Below the pieces are notes generated by a model. It ran no database searches and was not told the DNA's origin. It saw only the letters and a list, made by a program, of their open reading frames with translations. Shown here one piece after another: positions 28,788 to 38,735 of a stretch of DNA of 64,000 nucleotides (position 1 is its first letter; the number at the start of each line of letters is the position of its first letter). Location of the stretch: contig NZ_CP021031.1 in the NCBI RefSeq assembly GCF_002117485.1, positions 124,001 to 188,000 on the forward strand. The letters run 5' to 3'. The stretch comes from Rhizobium sp. NXC14. Lineage in GTDB: Bacteria; Pseudomonadota; Alphaproteobacteria; Rhizobiales; Rhizobiaceae. A program made the position numbers and the translations under genes.

Positions 28788-30278
28788 TCAGCTCAGCAGG
28801 CCATCCATATGGATGAAGACGGTCAGCGTATCCGCATCGTGATGCTGCGGAGTTCCATCGTTAATCCCATAGCTGAAGGTTTCGCTCACATGCCCGTCTT
28901 GGTGGGGGAGCTTCGTTTCATCCAGCGTGTAGGCATAATTGCCTTCTCGATCCACGTGGATAACGCCGGACTCCCCTGTCAGCGTCAGGCCGTGCTTGCC
29001 GACGGTTTCGTCGCCGAAGCGGCGAAGCGCCAAGGTTCCTTTGTCGGAGCTTTCGTTGTCCAGAAGATTGCCGCGGTGGGCGTCGCCCGTATCGGTAAAG
29101 ATCTTCAGGTTATCATGAACAGCGACGATCGCGGGGTCTGCGGCCGCGTGCGTCGCCGCGGCACCCTTGGCGCCGGAGCTCGCAAGCACCGTCTCGACAT
29201 CGGCGACTGTACGGTTGCCGCTTACGGAAAAGCTGTGCGCATCGACGATCGCAGGCGATATGCTGTAAGCCTTGACGCCGCTCTCGATGGTATTGCTGTA
29301 GAAGGAACCCGATGCCGGCCGGTCGACTTTTAGCGCCGATTGCGAGAGGTCGTCGAAGACATTGTCGTGAACCTCGATGTTAGTGCGGACATAGCTGGTG
29401 CCGTCGACGGTAGCGGTAATCGCTACGCCCCACGTACCGTCATGGATGTGGTTCCCTGCAATATCATAATCTCTTGAATTGCCCTGATCGCCCAGGCCGA
29501 TGCCGAAAGACCAGTCGTAACCGTGAAAGCCCGATATATCGTTGTCGCGGATGGCGACATTTTTTCCCGCCGGCGCGCTGATGCCGAAGCCGCCGCCGAT
29601 GATCGTATTGTCCTCAACCACTGCATCTGTGGCCCGCACCAGCGCTATGACGCCTTTCCAACTGTCGGCTTGCGTCTGATCGAGATGATTGCCCTGGATC
29701 AGAATATTGCTGCTGTCGTTCACCTGGACCGCATCGGCCCTGGCGCCATGGCTGTTTGTAACCGTGTTGTTGAGAAGTTTGATGCCATCGACCCTTTCGA
29801 TCCAGAAACCGTCGCCTTTAACATCAGATATCTTGCTGTCTTCGACCGTGACGTTCTTGCTGTTGCGAAAAGTCACCGACCCCGCTTCTGCCGACGATCC
29901 GGCCTTGTCGACCTCGACGTGTCTGACCGTCCAGTTCGAGACATTGCCGCCATAAATGGCCGCACCGCCGCTATTGGATATTTTGAGATTCTCGATGACG
30001 ATGTTCGATGCGTAAAGGCTGTGAATGCCGTCATCGCCGCTATGGATGACGGGTGCGGCACCCGTGCCGTAGCTGCCGATCTTGATCGGCGCGCTCTCGG
30101 TGCCGGAATATTTGATATCGAATTGCTCGTTGAAGACACTTCCCTTGGCGAGCAGCACGCTGTCGCCCGGTTTCAGCGTCAAGGATTCCACTTTGGACAA
30201 AGTCGCAAAAGCCGAGTTCTCGCCCGTTCCGCCGTTGCGGTCGGAGCCAGTCGCTGAGTTCACATAGTAGACTGTCAT
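28788..30278 (-). CDS. Right-handed parallel beta-helix protein with VCBS-like C-terminus
   Basis: A 496-residue protein. It opens TVYYVNSATGSDRNGGTGEN, a start common in pectate-lyase-like and surface beta-helix proteins. Residues ~75-330 contain repeated beta-helix turns (NIVIENLKISNSGG, NVTVEDSKISDVKGDGFWIE, GIKLLNNTVTNSHG, AVVEDNTIIGGGFGIS). Residues ~400-490 resemble a VCBS/cadherin-like repeat (GLTLTGESGVIHVDREGNYA then SYGINDG). There is no N-terminal signal peptide, so type I or another signal-less export route is likely. It may act on or bind plant or bacterial polysaccharide; no catalytic residues can be assigned. Confidence 0.8.
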   Translation of the reverse strand: MTVYYVNSATGSDRNGGTGENSAFATLSKVESLTLKPGDSVLLAKGSVFNEQFDIKYSGTESAPIKIGSYGTGAAPVIHSGDDGIHSLYASNIVIENLKISNSGGAAIYGGNVSNWTVRHVEVDKAGSSAEAGSVTFRNSKNVTVEDSKISDVKGDGFWIERVDGIKLLNNTVTNSHGARADAVQVNDSSNILIQGNHLDQTQADSWKGVIALVRATDAVVEDNTIIGGGFGISAPAGKNVAIRDNDISGFHGYDWSFGIGLGDQGNSRDYDIAGNHIHDGTWGVAITATVDGTSYVRTNIEVHDNVFDDLSQSALKVDRPASGSFYSNTIESGVKAYSISPAIVDAHSFSVSGNRTVADVETVLASSGAKGAAATHAAADPAIVAVHDNLKIFTDTGDAHRGNLLDNESSDKGTLALRRFGDETVGKHGLTLTGESGVIHVDREGNYAYTLDETKLPHQDGHVSETFSYGINDGTPQHHDADTLTVFIHMDGLLS

Positions 30279-31100
30279 ATCACCAATGTTGCCCTGTTCG
30301 TCGGATCGCTACATCGCCACTCGAATCGACCGGAACCGGCCGTCCGAACGCGGCGGGGGCAACCCGCCACGGAAAAAGGGCGAGAAGATGTTGTCAATGG
30401 GGCAGCAGCCAAGCTCGCGCACCTTCTTCACAGACAACGGCCCGAACTCCGATCAATCGCGAGACAGCTGCAAGCCGGTCTCATAAATCGGCGACCCGGA
30501 GGTAATAAATCCCGGCTGTACTATCGTATCTTCCCTCCCCTTAGGACGCGCTGCAGGTGATTCTCCCCGGTCTCCGCTTCAATCCCGAAGGCCTGCCATA
30601 CCGAGCGCCTCGACGAATTTTGCCACTAGGTCGGCGGGCTGGCGCCCAGCCCAGATCTGTGGACCAGGTGCGATGCGGCGATCCTCTCGCTCGCCATCGT
30701 CGAAAGCAAAATGGGGCAGCCGCGACAGTCGCCGCGGCGCGGACACTTGACCGGGATCCCGGCCTCGCCGTTTTGTTTGCACGTGGGCTTTCTCCGGACG
30801 TTTATGCTCATGGCGTGGATGCACTCTATCCAATTGTTCGATTTTACCGATCACGCGATCGTTGATAGAGGCGCTTTAGCCACGCTCGGATGTACCTGTC
30901 CGGAATTACCAGAGGTCTTGAGCTGGACGCATAGTGATTCATGATGCTTATCACGAGCGTCCTGGCTCCGTCTTAAGCGGTGGTTCGGGTTCTCGCGGGC
31001 TATAGCTTATGACATCAATAGCTCGAGGCTTGCCAGCGACGCTGCTGCGCGGCGCCTAATGCCCCTGAAGCAACTATAGAATTCGCAAGGAGATTTTGTC
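30279..31100. other. Unassigned stretch
   Basis: Short frames on both strands with no family resemblance and no convincing start sites. No promoter motif recognised. Confidence 0.35.
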
Positions 31101-31136
31101 ATGCAGTACCGTGAACTCGGCCACAGTGTCCTAACT
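31101..31136 (+). pseudogene. Aldo/keto reductase, N-terminal stub
   Basis: An AAGGAG site precedes ATG 31101, and MQYRELGHSVLT matches the standard opening of aldo/keto reductases (MxYRxLGxSGLx). The similarity ends after 12 codons, where the antisense membrane-protein gene begins. Confidence 0.5.
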
Positions 31137-31137
31137 A

Positions 31138-32097
31138 TTAGACCGCATCGCCGACTGGCTTCCACGCTCCGAGCTTGTGGGCGACCTCGGCATCACCGAA
31201 GAGAAACCTCAATAGGACATTCTCTTCCGGAATCGCATAGCCACCTTTGACCGCGAGATTCTGGTTGTGTTCGATCTCCTGGTAAAGCCTGCTGCCGCTG
31301 TCAGCTATCAGATCCCGCAGGACCTTGTCAGAGAAGTCGAAGCGAAGCTGCAGCTTGATCGCCATGAGGTCCGGCAGAGCATCCGGCCGCATCGTGACGA
31401 GGACCTTTCTGAACTCCTCCGAGCGCAGCAGCATACGTGCGATGTTCTCGGCGCCGACCTGGGCTTTATGGCCCGCCGGGACAATGTGCTTCATCCAGCG
31501 AATTCGACGCCGGAAAACCTCATAGATCCGCTTGCCATAGCCCGCCCTCGGCTGCTCTGGCTCATCCCCTTCCGACCCAACCGGCTTGAACGTTCGGATT
31601 CTCTGGCGACGCAGCCAGTCTGCATCGGCCACCCAGTCGTGCACCTTTTGCCGTCCCAGGCGCCGTTCAGCTACGGTTTCTATGAGGCCGAGATGGGGGC
31701 GTATGAAATCCAACAGTTCCGCAAAGCGATGCTCATAAAGCAAAGTCTGCACGATCTTGCCGATGGTCACCAGGGAGCGCGGTCCTGGTTTCAGGAGGAA
31801 GTTTAGACGCCACGCCAGGATCATCCAGACAAACACGACGAGGAAAGCTGCCTGAGGCGGCGTGAAGCTGCCATCTTTTGGGAAAACCAGCCAGGAGCAG
31901 GCTCCGACGTTCGGCAATCGGCACGGTTGCCCCAAAAGCGAAAAGAACTCGAAGTAGAGAACAAGCGAGACTGCGAGAAGGGCCAAAGGAATCTAAACGG
32001 CAAGGTGCAGCTGCGCGCGTAGTCGCGTCACTGGTGAGACGATTGCGTAAAACGCGATGAAGAGCGCGAGAAAACTAAGGAAGCCGTCCAGAGTCAC
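31138..32097 (-). pseudogene. Membrane protein with premature stop, partner of the UPF0489 gene
   Basis: The natural start is probably the GTG at 32097, overlapping the UPF0489 stop (GTGA). Reading from there gives a first membrane helix (FLSFLALFIAFYAIVSP), then an in-frame TAG at 31995 (codon 35), then a second helix (IPLALLAVSLVLYFEFFSLL) and a third (AAFLVVFVWMILAW). About 230 soluble residues follow, rich in Arg, Leu and Glu. The 282-residue open frame after the stop has only a TTG as first possible start. No family recognised. Either the gene is dead or a shortened protein is made. Confidence 0.65.
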
Positions 32098-32990
32098 CGC
32101 GTTCCTCCCTTGCCAGTTGGATACACGCTTAAATCCGAAAAACCTTGGCAATTATCGCGTTCAAAGTCGACGTAGTCTCGAAAGATCGGGACCAGGGCGT
32201 CGGCCTCAACCGGAGTGTACCCGGGAGATTGGCAAAGGATCACGTAATCGAACGGCTTGGCGGCCCGATAATCTTCAATCGACACCATCTGAAACGGTAT
32301 TGGCGGTTCTACGGCGTGCGGCAAAGCACGGAGCTCTTCCTTTGAACTCGCATCGCGGAGACGTGGGATGTATCGCAACTCAAGGACGCCGCACGTAGTG
32401 TCGAATTCCCGGAAAAAGAAGGGCATAAGATCATCGCCGCTCTGCGCATGATGCACATAGGTCAGCGATCGCAGCCACCGGCACGCCAATGCGTATGAAA
32501 GATAGTTGGCCGGCGAAATGCGCTCCCTGCCATGCGGCGGGACAGCCGCAGCGCGCTCACTTGGAGCAAGGCCAAGAAGCCTTCCGCCGATTTCCATCCA
32601 GGATAGATCTCCCAAACCGGTCCCGAGATCTGAATGAGCGTCGGTGTGGGTCAGGGTAATCGGCACGGCGCCGTTTTTGGAAAGCGCTTCCAAGATGGGA
32701 AATGCTTCATCGTGGTGGACGACATACCAACCCTTGGGTCGCTGAGCGGACGGATCGCGGTTCAATCCGCACGGGCCTTCGAGGAAAACCCGAAGTTGTG
32801 CCTCGTTCCAGGGGCGCGTCGTTGACGGTGCCCGAGGCCGTTGGTCGATTGAGCAGACGTCATCTAGAAATATGTCGAGGTCGATATCGGCGATGTTCAA
32901 GAGTTGTTTCCGTAGGTCAGGTATGTCCTGAAAAATAACGTTGTTTAAGGGTGCGATTCTCAAGGGCGCGTTGATCTCGATCCATGACAA
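32094..32990 (-). CDS. UPF0489-family protein (arginase-like fold)
   Basis: A 298-residue cytoplasmic protein. The motif ITLTHTDAHSDLG (residues ~105-117) is the metal-binding-like HxDxHxD signature of the UPF0489 family, which resembles arginase/ureohydrolases. WYVVHHDEAFPIL precedes it and DYVILCQSPGYTP lies near the end. The biochemical role of the family is unknown. It is followed at once (4-bp GTGA overlap) by a multi-pass membrane protein gene, and lies back to back, 50 bp apart, with the AlbA_2-type gene. Confidence 0.75.
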   Translation of the reverse strand: MSWIEINAPLRIAPLNNVIFQDIPDLRKQLLNIADIDLDIFLDDVCSIDQRPRAPSTTRPWNEAQLRVFLEGPCGLNRDPSAQRPKGWYVVHHDEAFPILEALSKNGAVPITLTHTDAHSDLGTGLGDLSWMEIGGRLLGLAPSERAAAVPPHGRERISPANYLSYALACRWLRSLTYVHHAQSGDDLMPFFFREFDTTCGVLELRYIPRLRDASSKEELRALPHAVEPPIPFQMVSIEDYRAAKPFDYVILCQSPGYTPVEADALVPIFRDYVDFERDNCQGFSDLSVYPTGKGGTR

Positions 32991-33040
32991 TGAAATGTTA
33001 CCAACAGAATTTAATCGGCAAATACTGAAAGGATCGAAGA

Positions 33041-33660
33041 ATGAACGAACAACCGCTGGTGCCGACTATTGATGGCATCCTGTCCGGCCTAGTTGTCGAG
33101 GGGCAGGGCTATGAGTTCAAGGCACTCCTGAACTTGGATGATCAACGTGGAAAGTCAAACTTCATTGATGATGTCGTGGCGTTCTTGAACGCTGGACCTG
33201 GGCACCTAATCGTCGGCGTACATGAAAAGAGGGGGTCTTCGCGCGCTTCGAGCCAATGGAGGGTGATCGCGATGCCCTACAACGCCGCATCACTTCAATC
33301 ATTCAGGACAACATAGACCCTAAGCCATTGGGCGTTCATGTGAAGTTCCTCGATTTAGACGCGGGAGGGTTCATTCTGTGGCTCGCTCTCCCTGACCATC
33401 GCCTGCGGCCGTATCAGAATAAGATTACCGGCGGCTTTTATTTGCGCACCGGTGCGCAAAACACGCCGATCCCCCGTGACCAACTCCACGCGTTGTTTAC
33501 GCCGATCGAGAAGCTGGAAGCCGATACGGTGCAGCTAATGGAGCGCGAGAATGCGGCTGTCGAGGCGCGCGCCATCATGCAGAACAACGGCGCTACGCTG
33601 CATATCGCGATCGTGCCACAAGAGCATTATGAACGGGAGCGGGCGCCTTTCGATACCGGG
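33041..33660 (+). pseudogene. AlbA_2/Schlafen-type ATP-binding domain protein, frameshifted
   Basis: Residues ~20-66 read GQGYEFKALLNLDDQRGKSN then FIDDVVAFLNAGPGHLIVGV, the core of AlbA_2 (Schlafen) domains. At the G-run 33231-33235 the frame shifts by one base (adding one G restores it), and the domain continues as DALQRRITSIIQDNIDP and GGFYLRTGAQNTPIPRDQL. The C-terminus is replaced at about 33660 by the tail of an ssuA-like gene. It lies divergent from the UPF0489 gene. Confidence 0.7.
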
Positions 33661-33930
33661 CGGGGTGGTTGCGCGCAAGAAGGCGATCGCCGAGCCTGAG
33701 GCCCTGAAGGCCGCTCTCGTCGCCGCGACCAAGTTGCCCGACACCGTCATCGCCCGCCAGCTCGAGCGTACGGACCTCAGCAGTTCGAAGATCGGCGATG
33801 CACAGCGTGCCACCATCGAGGCTGCGGGCCTCGCTCTCCAGCAGGCCAGCGTGCTGAAGCCCGAGGTGGATGTCAAGGCCGTCGTAGCCGACCTGATCGA
33901 TCCGTCCTTCGGCGCTTCCTTGGGCAATAG
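33660..33930 (+). pseudogene. ssuA: Aliphatic sulfonate-binding protein SsuA, C-terminal remnant
   Basis: The frame reads ALKAALVAATKLPDTVIARQ, LERTDLSSSKIGDAQRATIE and VDVKAVVADLIDPSFGASLG, the last 85-90 residues of SsuA-type binding proteins. The N-terminal two thirds, with the signal peptide and most of the ligand site, are missing. The permease gene ssuC follows 25 bp later. Confidence 0.75.
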
Positions 33931-33954
33931 GGCCATACCTCCGGAAGAAGGCCG

Positions 33955-34791
33955 ATGGCAATGCTCGATACCGCAGCGCGACAGCCGGAGAACCAGGAAA
34001 TCGAGAGGCGGCCCGTCCGCCTTTCGGTGTTTGATCGTCCGCTCGTCGGCTTGCTCTTTCCGCTGTCGCTGCTCGCCCTCTGGGAAGCGCTCTTTCGTCT
34101 CGGACTGGTCGAGGGGCGTCTCATACCGGCGCCTTCACGCATCTTCGAAACCGTCTTTGCGCTGGTGGTCGGCGGCGAGCTCGCCGGACACGTCGCCATC
34201 ACCCTGTGGCGCGTGCTCGCAGGCTTCTTCGCCGGCGCGGTGGTCGGCACGGTCCTGGGGGCGCTGACAGGCTATTCGGCCAGCCTCCGACGATTGCTCG
34301 ATCCGACGCTGCAGGCCTTGCGCGCCATTCCCTCCATCGCCTGGGTTCCGCTGTTCATCCTCTGGTTCGGCATTTTCGAAGCTTCGAAGATCGCCTTGAT
34401 CGCGGTCGGCGTGTTCTTCCCCGTCTATCTCGGTGTTTATGGCGCGGTGCAGGGGGTCGACCGGAAGAGTGTCGAGGTCGGCCGGGTCTTCCGCCTTTCC
34501 GGCCTGGATCTTGTACGACGCATCCTGCTGCCCTCGGTCCTGCCGGGATATGTGCTGGCGTTGCGGGCAGGCCTCGGCCTCGGCTGGATGTTCGTCGTCG
34601 CCGCCGAATTCATGGGCGCTTCGCAAGGGCTCGGCTATCTCCTGGTCGATGGTCAGCAGCTCGGAAAGCCCGACCAGATTCTCGCGACGATGCTGGTCTT
34701 CGCCGTGGTCGGCAAGTTCACCGATACATGCCTGCTCGCTCTTTCCGCACCTTTCGTGCGCTGGCAGGACAACCATGCCCGGGAGCACTGA
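33955..34791 (+). CDS. ssuC: Aliphatic sulfonate ABC transporter permease SsuC
   Basis: A 278-residue inner-membrane permease of the nitrate/taurine/sulfonate type. Six helices start at residue ~30 (LVGLLFPLSLLALWEALFRL), RLIPAPSRIFET and RAIPSIAWVPLFILWFG are family hallmarks, and VGRVFRLSGLDLVRRILLPS is the ATPase-contact loop. It ends one base before ssuB. With ssuB and ssuD it forms a sulfonate-use operon whose binding protein is broken. Confidence 0.9.
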   Translation: MAMLDTAARQPENQEIERRPVRLSVFDRPLVGLLFPLSLLALWEALFRLGLVEGRLIPAPSRIFETVFALVVGGELAGHVAITLWRVLAGFFAGAVVGTVLGALTGYSASLRRLLDPTLQALRAIPSIAWVPLFILWFGIFEASKIALIAVGVFFPVYLGVYGAVQGVDRKSVEVGRVFRLSGLDLVRRILLPSVLPGYVLALRAGLGLGWMFVVAAEFMGASQGLGYLLVDGQQLGKPDQILATMLVFAVVGKFTDTCLLALSAPFVRWQDNHAREH

Positions 34792-34792
34792 G

Positions 34793-35557
34793 ATGCTGGA
34801 GATCAGCCACCTCGGAAAGATCTACCCGAACGGGGCGCACGCGCTCGAAGACTTCACGCTGCAGGTCGGTGAGGGTGAGGTCGTGGCCATTATCGGCGGC
34901 TCCGGCTGCGGCAAGAGCACCCTGCTGCGGCTGGTCGCAGGTCTTGAACCCGCAACGCGCGGCGAAATCCGGCTTGGCGGCCGCCGTCTCGTCGAGCCGG
35001 ACGAGCGAGTCAACATCGTCTTCCAGGAGCCGCGACTCTTTCCATGGCTGACGGTCACGGACAATATCGCCTTTGGTCTCAGGCACCTCGACAAGGGAGA
35101 GCGGTTGGCACGGGTGGAGGCCGTGCTGTCACGAATGGGCCTGTCGGGATATGGCGGCCGCTGGATTCGCGAGCTCTCCGGCGGTCAGGCGCAGCGCGTT
35201 GCACTCGCCCGCGGCCTGGTGACCAGACCTTCCGTGCTCCTGCTCGACGAGCCCTTCTCAGCGCTTGACGCAATGACCCGGACTGACCTGCAGGATCATC
35301 TCTCGGATCTCTGGCACGAGAATGGCAGCACTATGCTGCTCGTCACGCATGATATCGAGGAGGCGGTCGCACTCGCTGATCGGATCATTGTGATGCGGCC
35401 GTGGCCGGGTCGCATCCTTGAGGTTGTGCCGGTCGATCTGCCACGCAGACGGGACCGCAATTCGCCAGGCTTTGCAAGCGTGAAGCGCGAACTGTCGTTA
35501 CTCCTGGAACGATCCCTCGACCGCACTGATGACAAACATCTCGCTGGCAGGCGATGA
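34793..35557 (+). CDS. ssuB: Aliphatic sulfonate ABC transporter ATPase SsuB
   Basis: 254 residues from the ATG at 34793; a longer frame from 34433 is a shadow in ssuC. Walker A GGSGCGKST, Q-loop FQEPRLFPW, signature LSGGQAQR, Walker B VLLLDEPFSALD and the switch histidine in LLVTHDIEEAV are all present. It powers SsuC. Confidence 0.92.
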   Translation: MLEISHLGKIYPNGAHALEDFTLQVGEGEVVAIIGGSGCGKSTLLRLVAGLEPATRGEIRLGGRRLVEPDERVNIVFQEPRLFPWLTVTDNIAFGLRHLDKGERLARVEAVLSRMGLSGYGGRWIRELSGGQAQRVALARGLVTRPSVLLLDEPFSALDAMTRTDLQDHLSDLWHENGSTMLLVTHDIEEAVALADRIIVMRPWPGRILEVVPVDLPRRRDRNSPGFASVKRELSLLLERSLDRTDDKHLAGRR

Positions 35558-35711
35558 GAGACGATCCCGCCGGGCGGTGCATCCTGGAGACTGCCGCGAG
35601 AGAACTGATCTTTTCGAAGCCGCGCGATAGTTGGAAGAAATTCTTTATAAAAACTATAGATTTTCATGATTTCGGCTGAAATCTTCCGCCGCTTTCGACA
35701 GGAATGGAATA

Positions 35712-36875
35712 ATGGCAATCGACAAGCCTCTCGACTTTCTATGGTTCATCCCCTCGTCCGGTGACGGCGCCTATCTGTCGGACGATCTCAGCCGCCCGGC
35801 GGATCCCGGCTATTTCCGCCAGATCGCGAAAGCTGCCGACCGGCTGGGATATTCCGGCGTGCTTATCCCGACGGGGGCGGCGTGCGAAGAATCCTTCATT
35901 CTGGCCGCGGATCTCGCCGCCCATACCCAGCGGCTGAAATTCCTGGTGGCCATTCGGCCGGGCACGGCATCGCCGGCCTATTATGCGCGCCTCGCCGCGA
36001 CGCTCGACCGCGTTTCCAACGGCCGCCTGCTGATTAACATCGTGGTCGGCGGCAGTGCCCAGGAGCTCGCCGGTGACGGCATTTTCCTGCCGCATGACGA
36101 ACGCTACGATCATGCCGGCGAGTTCTTCCAGGTGTTCAACTCGCTGGTCGAGACCGGTAAGGCCAACCTCGACGGTAAGTATATCAAGGCCATCGATGCG
36201 AGACTTGGCCTGCCCCCGGTACAGGAACCGCGTCCTCCGCTCTATTTCGGCGGCTCGTCCGACGCTGCGATCGCCTTTTCCGGCGGCATCACCGACAAGT
36301 ACCTGACTTGGGGCGAACCGCCGGCGCAAGTGGCAGAGAAGATTGCCAAGGTCCGCAAGGCCGCTGCGGCGCAGGGCAAGCACGTCACCTTCGGCATCCG
36401 TCTCCACTTCATCGTTCGCGAGACCGATGAAGAGGCCTGGGCCGCGGCCGACCGGCTGATTTCCAAGCTCTCCGACGAAACGATTGCCGCAGCGCAGGAG
36501 GTGTTCGCGAAGAGTTCGGATTCGGTCGGCCAGGCGCGCATGGTCGCCCTGCATCAGGGACGCCGCGACAAGCTCGAAGTCTCTCCAAATCTCTGGGCGG
36601 GGATTGGTCTCGTCCGCACGGGCGCGGGAACCGCGCTGGTCGGATCTCCGAAGACGATCGCGGCACGTCTGAGGGAATATCAGGAACTCGGGATCGATAC
36701 CGTCATCGCCTCCGGCTATCCGCATCTGGAAGAAGCCTACCGGGTTTCCGAGTTGCTCTTCCCCGAGTTCGGCCTGCCCGGCCCCCATGGCCAGATCCGC
36801 TCCTCCTTCGGCGAACGCCGGGTCTTTGGGGGAGGTGGACATGGCGGGAATGTGAAGATCGCATCCGCCTCCTGA
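35712..36875 (+). CDS. ssuD: FMNH2-dependent alkanesulfonate monooxygenase SsuD
   Basis: A 387-residue luciferase-fold enzyme that cleaves alkanesulfonates to aldehyde and sulfite using FMNH2 and oxygen. Family marks: [14 protein letters not shown] at the start, [49 protein letters not shown], and [14 protein letters not shown]. The C-terminus carries a Gly-rich tail. It lies 154 bp after ssuB. It needs a separate FMN reductase; the only candidate in the window, at 4.7-5.2 kb, is frameshifted. Confidence 0.92.
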   Translation: MAIDKPLDFLWFIPSSGDGAYLSDDLSRPADPGYFRQIAKAADRLGYSGVLIPTGAACEESFILAADLAAHTQRLKFLVAIRPGTASPAYYARLAATLDRVSNGRLLINIVVGGSAQELAGDGIFLPHDERYDHAGEFFQVFNSLVETGKANLDGKYIKAIDARLGLPPVQEPRPPLYFGGSSDAAIAFSGGITDKYLTWGEPPAQVAEKIAKVRKAAAAQGKHVTFGIRLHFIVRETDEEAWAAADRLISKLSDETIAAAQEVFAKSSDSVGQARMVALHQGRRDKLEVSPNLWAGIGLVRTGAGTALVGSPKTIAARLREYQELGIDTVIASGYPHLEEAYRVSELLFPEFGLPGPHGQIRSSFGERRVFGGGGHGGNVKIASAS

Positions 36876-36905
36876 GACGCCGCCATTCGCCATCCTCCGC
36901 GGCGC

Positions 36906-37690
36906 TCACACCGCCGCGCTAAAATCGGCTGCCAGCACCGCATCCTTCAGCGCCCGCGAATAGGGATGCTGCGGGTTGTCAGGGACGGGGCGGGCCTGGC
37001 CGCGTTCGACGATTTCGCCCTTGCGCATGATGATGTTGTTGTCGCTGATGTAGTAGGCGGTGGCGAGGTCTTGGGTGATGTAGATGATCGAAGGGCCGAG
37101 CTCGTTTTTCAGGAGGCCGAACAGGTTGACGATCGCCATGCGCAGCGAAGCGTCGACCATGGAAACCGGCTCGTCGGCAACCAGCAGGCGGGGCTGCGGG
37201 ATCAACGCGCGGGCGATAGCGAGCCGTTGGAGCTGGCCGCCGGAGAGTTCGTGGGGACAGCGGCCTTTTATCTCTTCAGCGTCAGGCCGACGTGATAGAG
37301 CGCGGCATCGGCCATGCGCTCGGCCTCTTTGCGGTCCGGCCGCTTTCCTGAGAAATTCCGGGCCGTCTCGAAGAGGTAGCGGTCGACCCGTTTCAGCGGA
37401 TTAAAGGCTCCGAAGGGGTTCTGCAGCACCGGCCGGGCATCCTTCATGAGCGCCGTGCGTTCGGATCGGCTATGGATCGAGACGGTCTTGCCAACAAATC
37501 CAGCCGCCCTTGCGTCGGCGTGGTCTGGCCGAGGATCATTGCCGCGATCGTCAATTTTCCCGAGCCGGATTCGCCGACGATCGACAGGATCTGCTGTTCG
37601 ACTCCGACTTCGAAGCTGACGTCCTTGACCGGCGTGATCAGGCGCCGGCCGAGCATGCCGCCTGGCGGTAGACTTTCGTGACATTCGAGA
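36906..37690 (-). pseudogene. Peptide-type ABC transporter ATPase, decayed
   Basis: Pieces of a Dpp/Opp-type ATPase occur in different minus-strand frames: ISFEV-like strand and [11 protein letters not shown] (Walker A with S to L change), [20 protein letters not shown] (Q-loop region), an LSGGQ-type signature near 37245, and [17 protein letters not shown] (Walker B). Frameshifts lie near 37260 and 37470. Bases 37691-37879 hold nothing recognised. Confidence 0.75.
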
Positions 37691-37879
37691 GGTGAAGCAG
37701 AGCAGTCAAACCTGATCTCCCGAAGAAGATCGCATAATGGATCGAAGGGAACTGCCCCGGCAGGCAAGCAAGACGATAACATAGTCGTCGGACGTCCCTA
37801 GCGGATTTCTTCTCGCCTCTTCATCGACTTGGGCAGAGCCGCCGGCAGGCTAAAGAGCGAGGAGTTACGGGGGAAGCGA

Positions 37880-38147
37880 CTATGCTTGCGGGAGCGAATA
37901 GCGCGTCAGAACCGCGTCCTCTCCGTCGATGGTCACTTCGATGACTGCGTTGACCATATCCTGGGCGCCTGGCAGATCCTGCAATATGAGGGCAAACAAT
38001 TCTCGTTGCTGCGCGGGAAGCACCTGCGGGACAATGATCACTAGGCCCGCATGCAATTACTCTTTTCGCGTACAGCTTCCGGAAGTCGCGGGCATTGTTC
38101 GTTACGAACGTAAAATCCGCCTCGGTGATCCGAGGCATCAGGTCTCA
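37880..38147 (-). pseudogene. PIN-like (DUF5615-type) toxin remnant
   Basis: The minus strand reads ITEADFTFVTNNARDFRKLY, then, after a frameshift near 38041, VIIVPQVLPAQQRELFALIL and EVTIDGEDAVLTRYSLPQA before a stop at 37880. The TNNxxDF strand followed by a conserved tail is typical of DUF5615/PIN-like toxins. The N-terminal part and any antitoxin gene are absent. Confidence 0.55.
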
Positions 38148-38209
38148 ATCGGTCTCGCCGCTCAGTCCCAGCCAATTTACATGGAAACAAGCGTGGCCGG
38201 GCTGGCCAG

Positions 38210-38249
38210 AGCTTACTTCAAAATGGATTATTTCAACGGGGCAAGGTCA
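38210..38249. repeat. 40-bp dispersed repeat, copy 2
   Basis: Second copy of the unit at 27735-27774 (T for G and C for T at two positions). It lies just upstream of the PIN-like remnant on the opposite strand. Confidence 0.75.
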
Positions 38250-38308
38250 CTACGCATGAGGAATTTCTTGAAGTGAATTGCTAAGCCGCCGTTAGAGGTG
38301 TCGCAGGC

Positions 38309-38527
38309 CTATTCTGGCGCGCCCTCGAGGAGGCCGTCATAGACTGCCATCAGCGCGTTGTTAATAGCCTGTCCAAGAGCATTGCCTGCTTCGCGGACTG
38401 CGTCTTCGGTTCCATCACGCGCCGCCTTGGCTAGATCAAAACCCTGTTCGCCGACAATCTGCTTGGCAACCTCGATCGCCCAGATACCAAAGTCACCTCG
38501 ATTGTCGATTTTGATGCGTTCTTCCAT
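38309..38527 (-). CDS. Small hypothetical protein, 72 aa
   Basis: The ATG at 38527 gives MEERIKIDNRGDFGIWAIEV, then a helical Ala-rich region (AGNALGQAINNALMAVYDGL). The frame is open upstream to 38632, but the upstream residues look non-coding. Acidic, soluble, no recognised family. It could be a small regulatory or partner protein; nothing around it explains a role. Confidence 0.5.
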   Translation of the reverse strand: MEERIKIDNRGDFGIWAIEVAKQIVGEQGFDLAKAARDGTEDAVREAGNALGQAINNALMAVYDGLLEGAPE

Positions 38528-38688
38528 TCTTCGTCCTCTACATCTGCGCAGTGCGCTTCCGCCATGACCAGGCTTATCGATGTCCCGCACCCATGGTGCT
38601 TCGTCCCTATGATTGATTTTGCACATCTGCACAAGCTAGCCACGACAAACGTTAGCGTATTGCGTCAGCGCAGCATGTCTACTTGACC

Positions 38689-38735
38689 ATCCGTCGTTTG
38701 GATGGCTTCCATCCAAACAATCGATTTTGCGGAAG
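38689..38735 (+). promoter_or_regulatory. nod box ahead of the acyltransferase genes
   Basis: ATC-N9-GAT occurs twice: ATCCGTCGTTTGGAT, then ATCCAAACAATCGAT followed by TTT, matching the NodD-binding consensus almost completely. It faces right, 285 bp before a broken acyltransferase and about 800 bp before an intact one. Confidence 0.88.

Noticed and set aside
31138..31986. 282-codon frame as an intact membrane protein gene
   Set aside because: Its first possible start is a TTG without a ribosome site, and the sequence upstream continues the protein through a TAG to a GTG coupled with UPF0489.
35739..36893. 384-codon minus-strand frame opposite ssuD
   Set aside because: Shadow of the high-GC coding strand; no family resemblance. 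The same holds for the long minus-strand frames opposite yejB, yejE and both sfnB genes.
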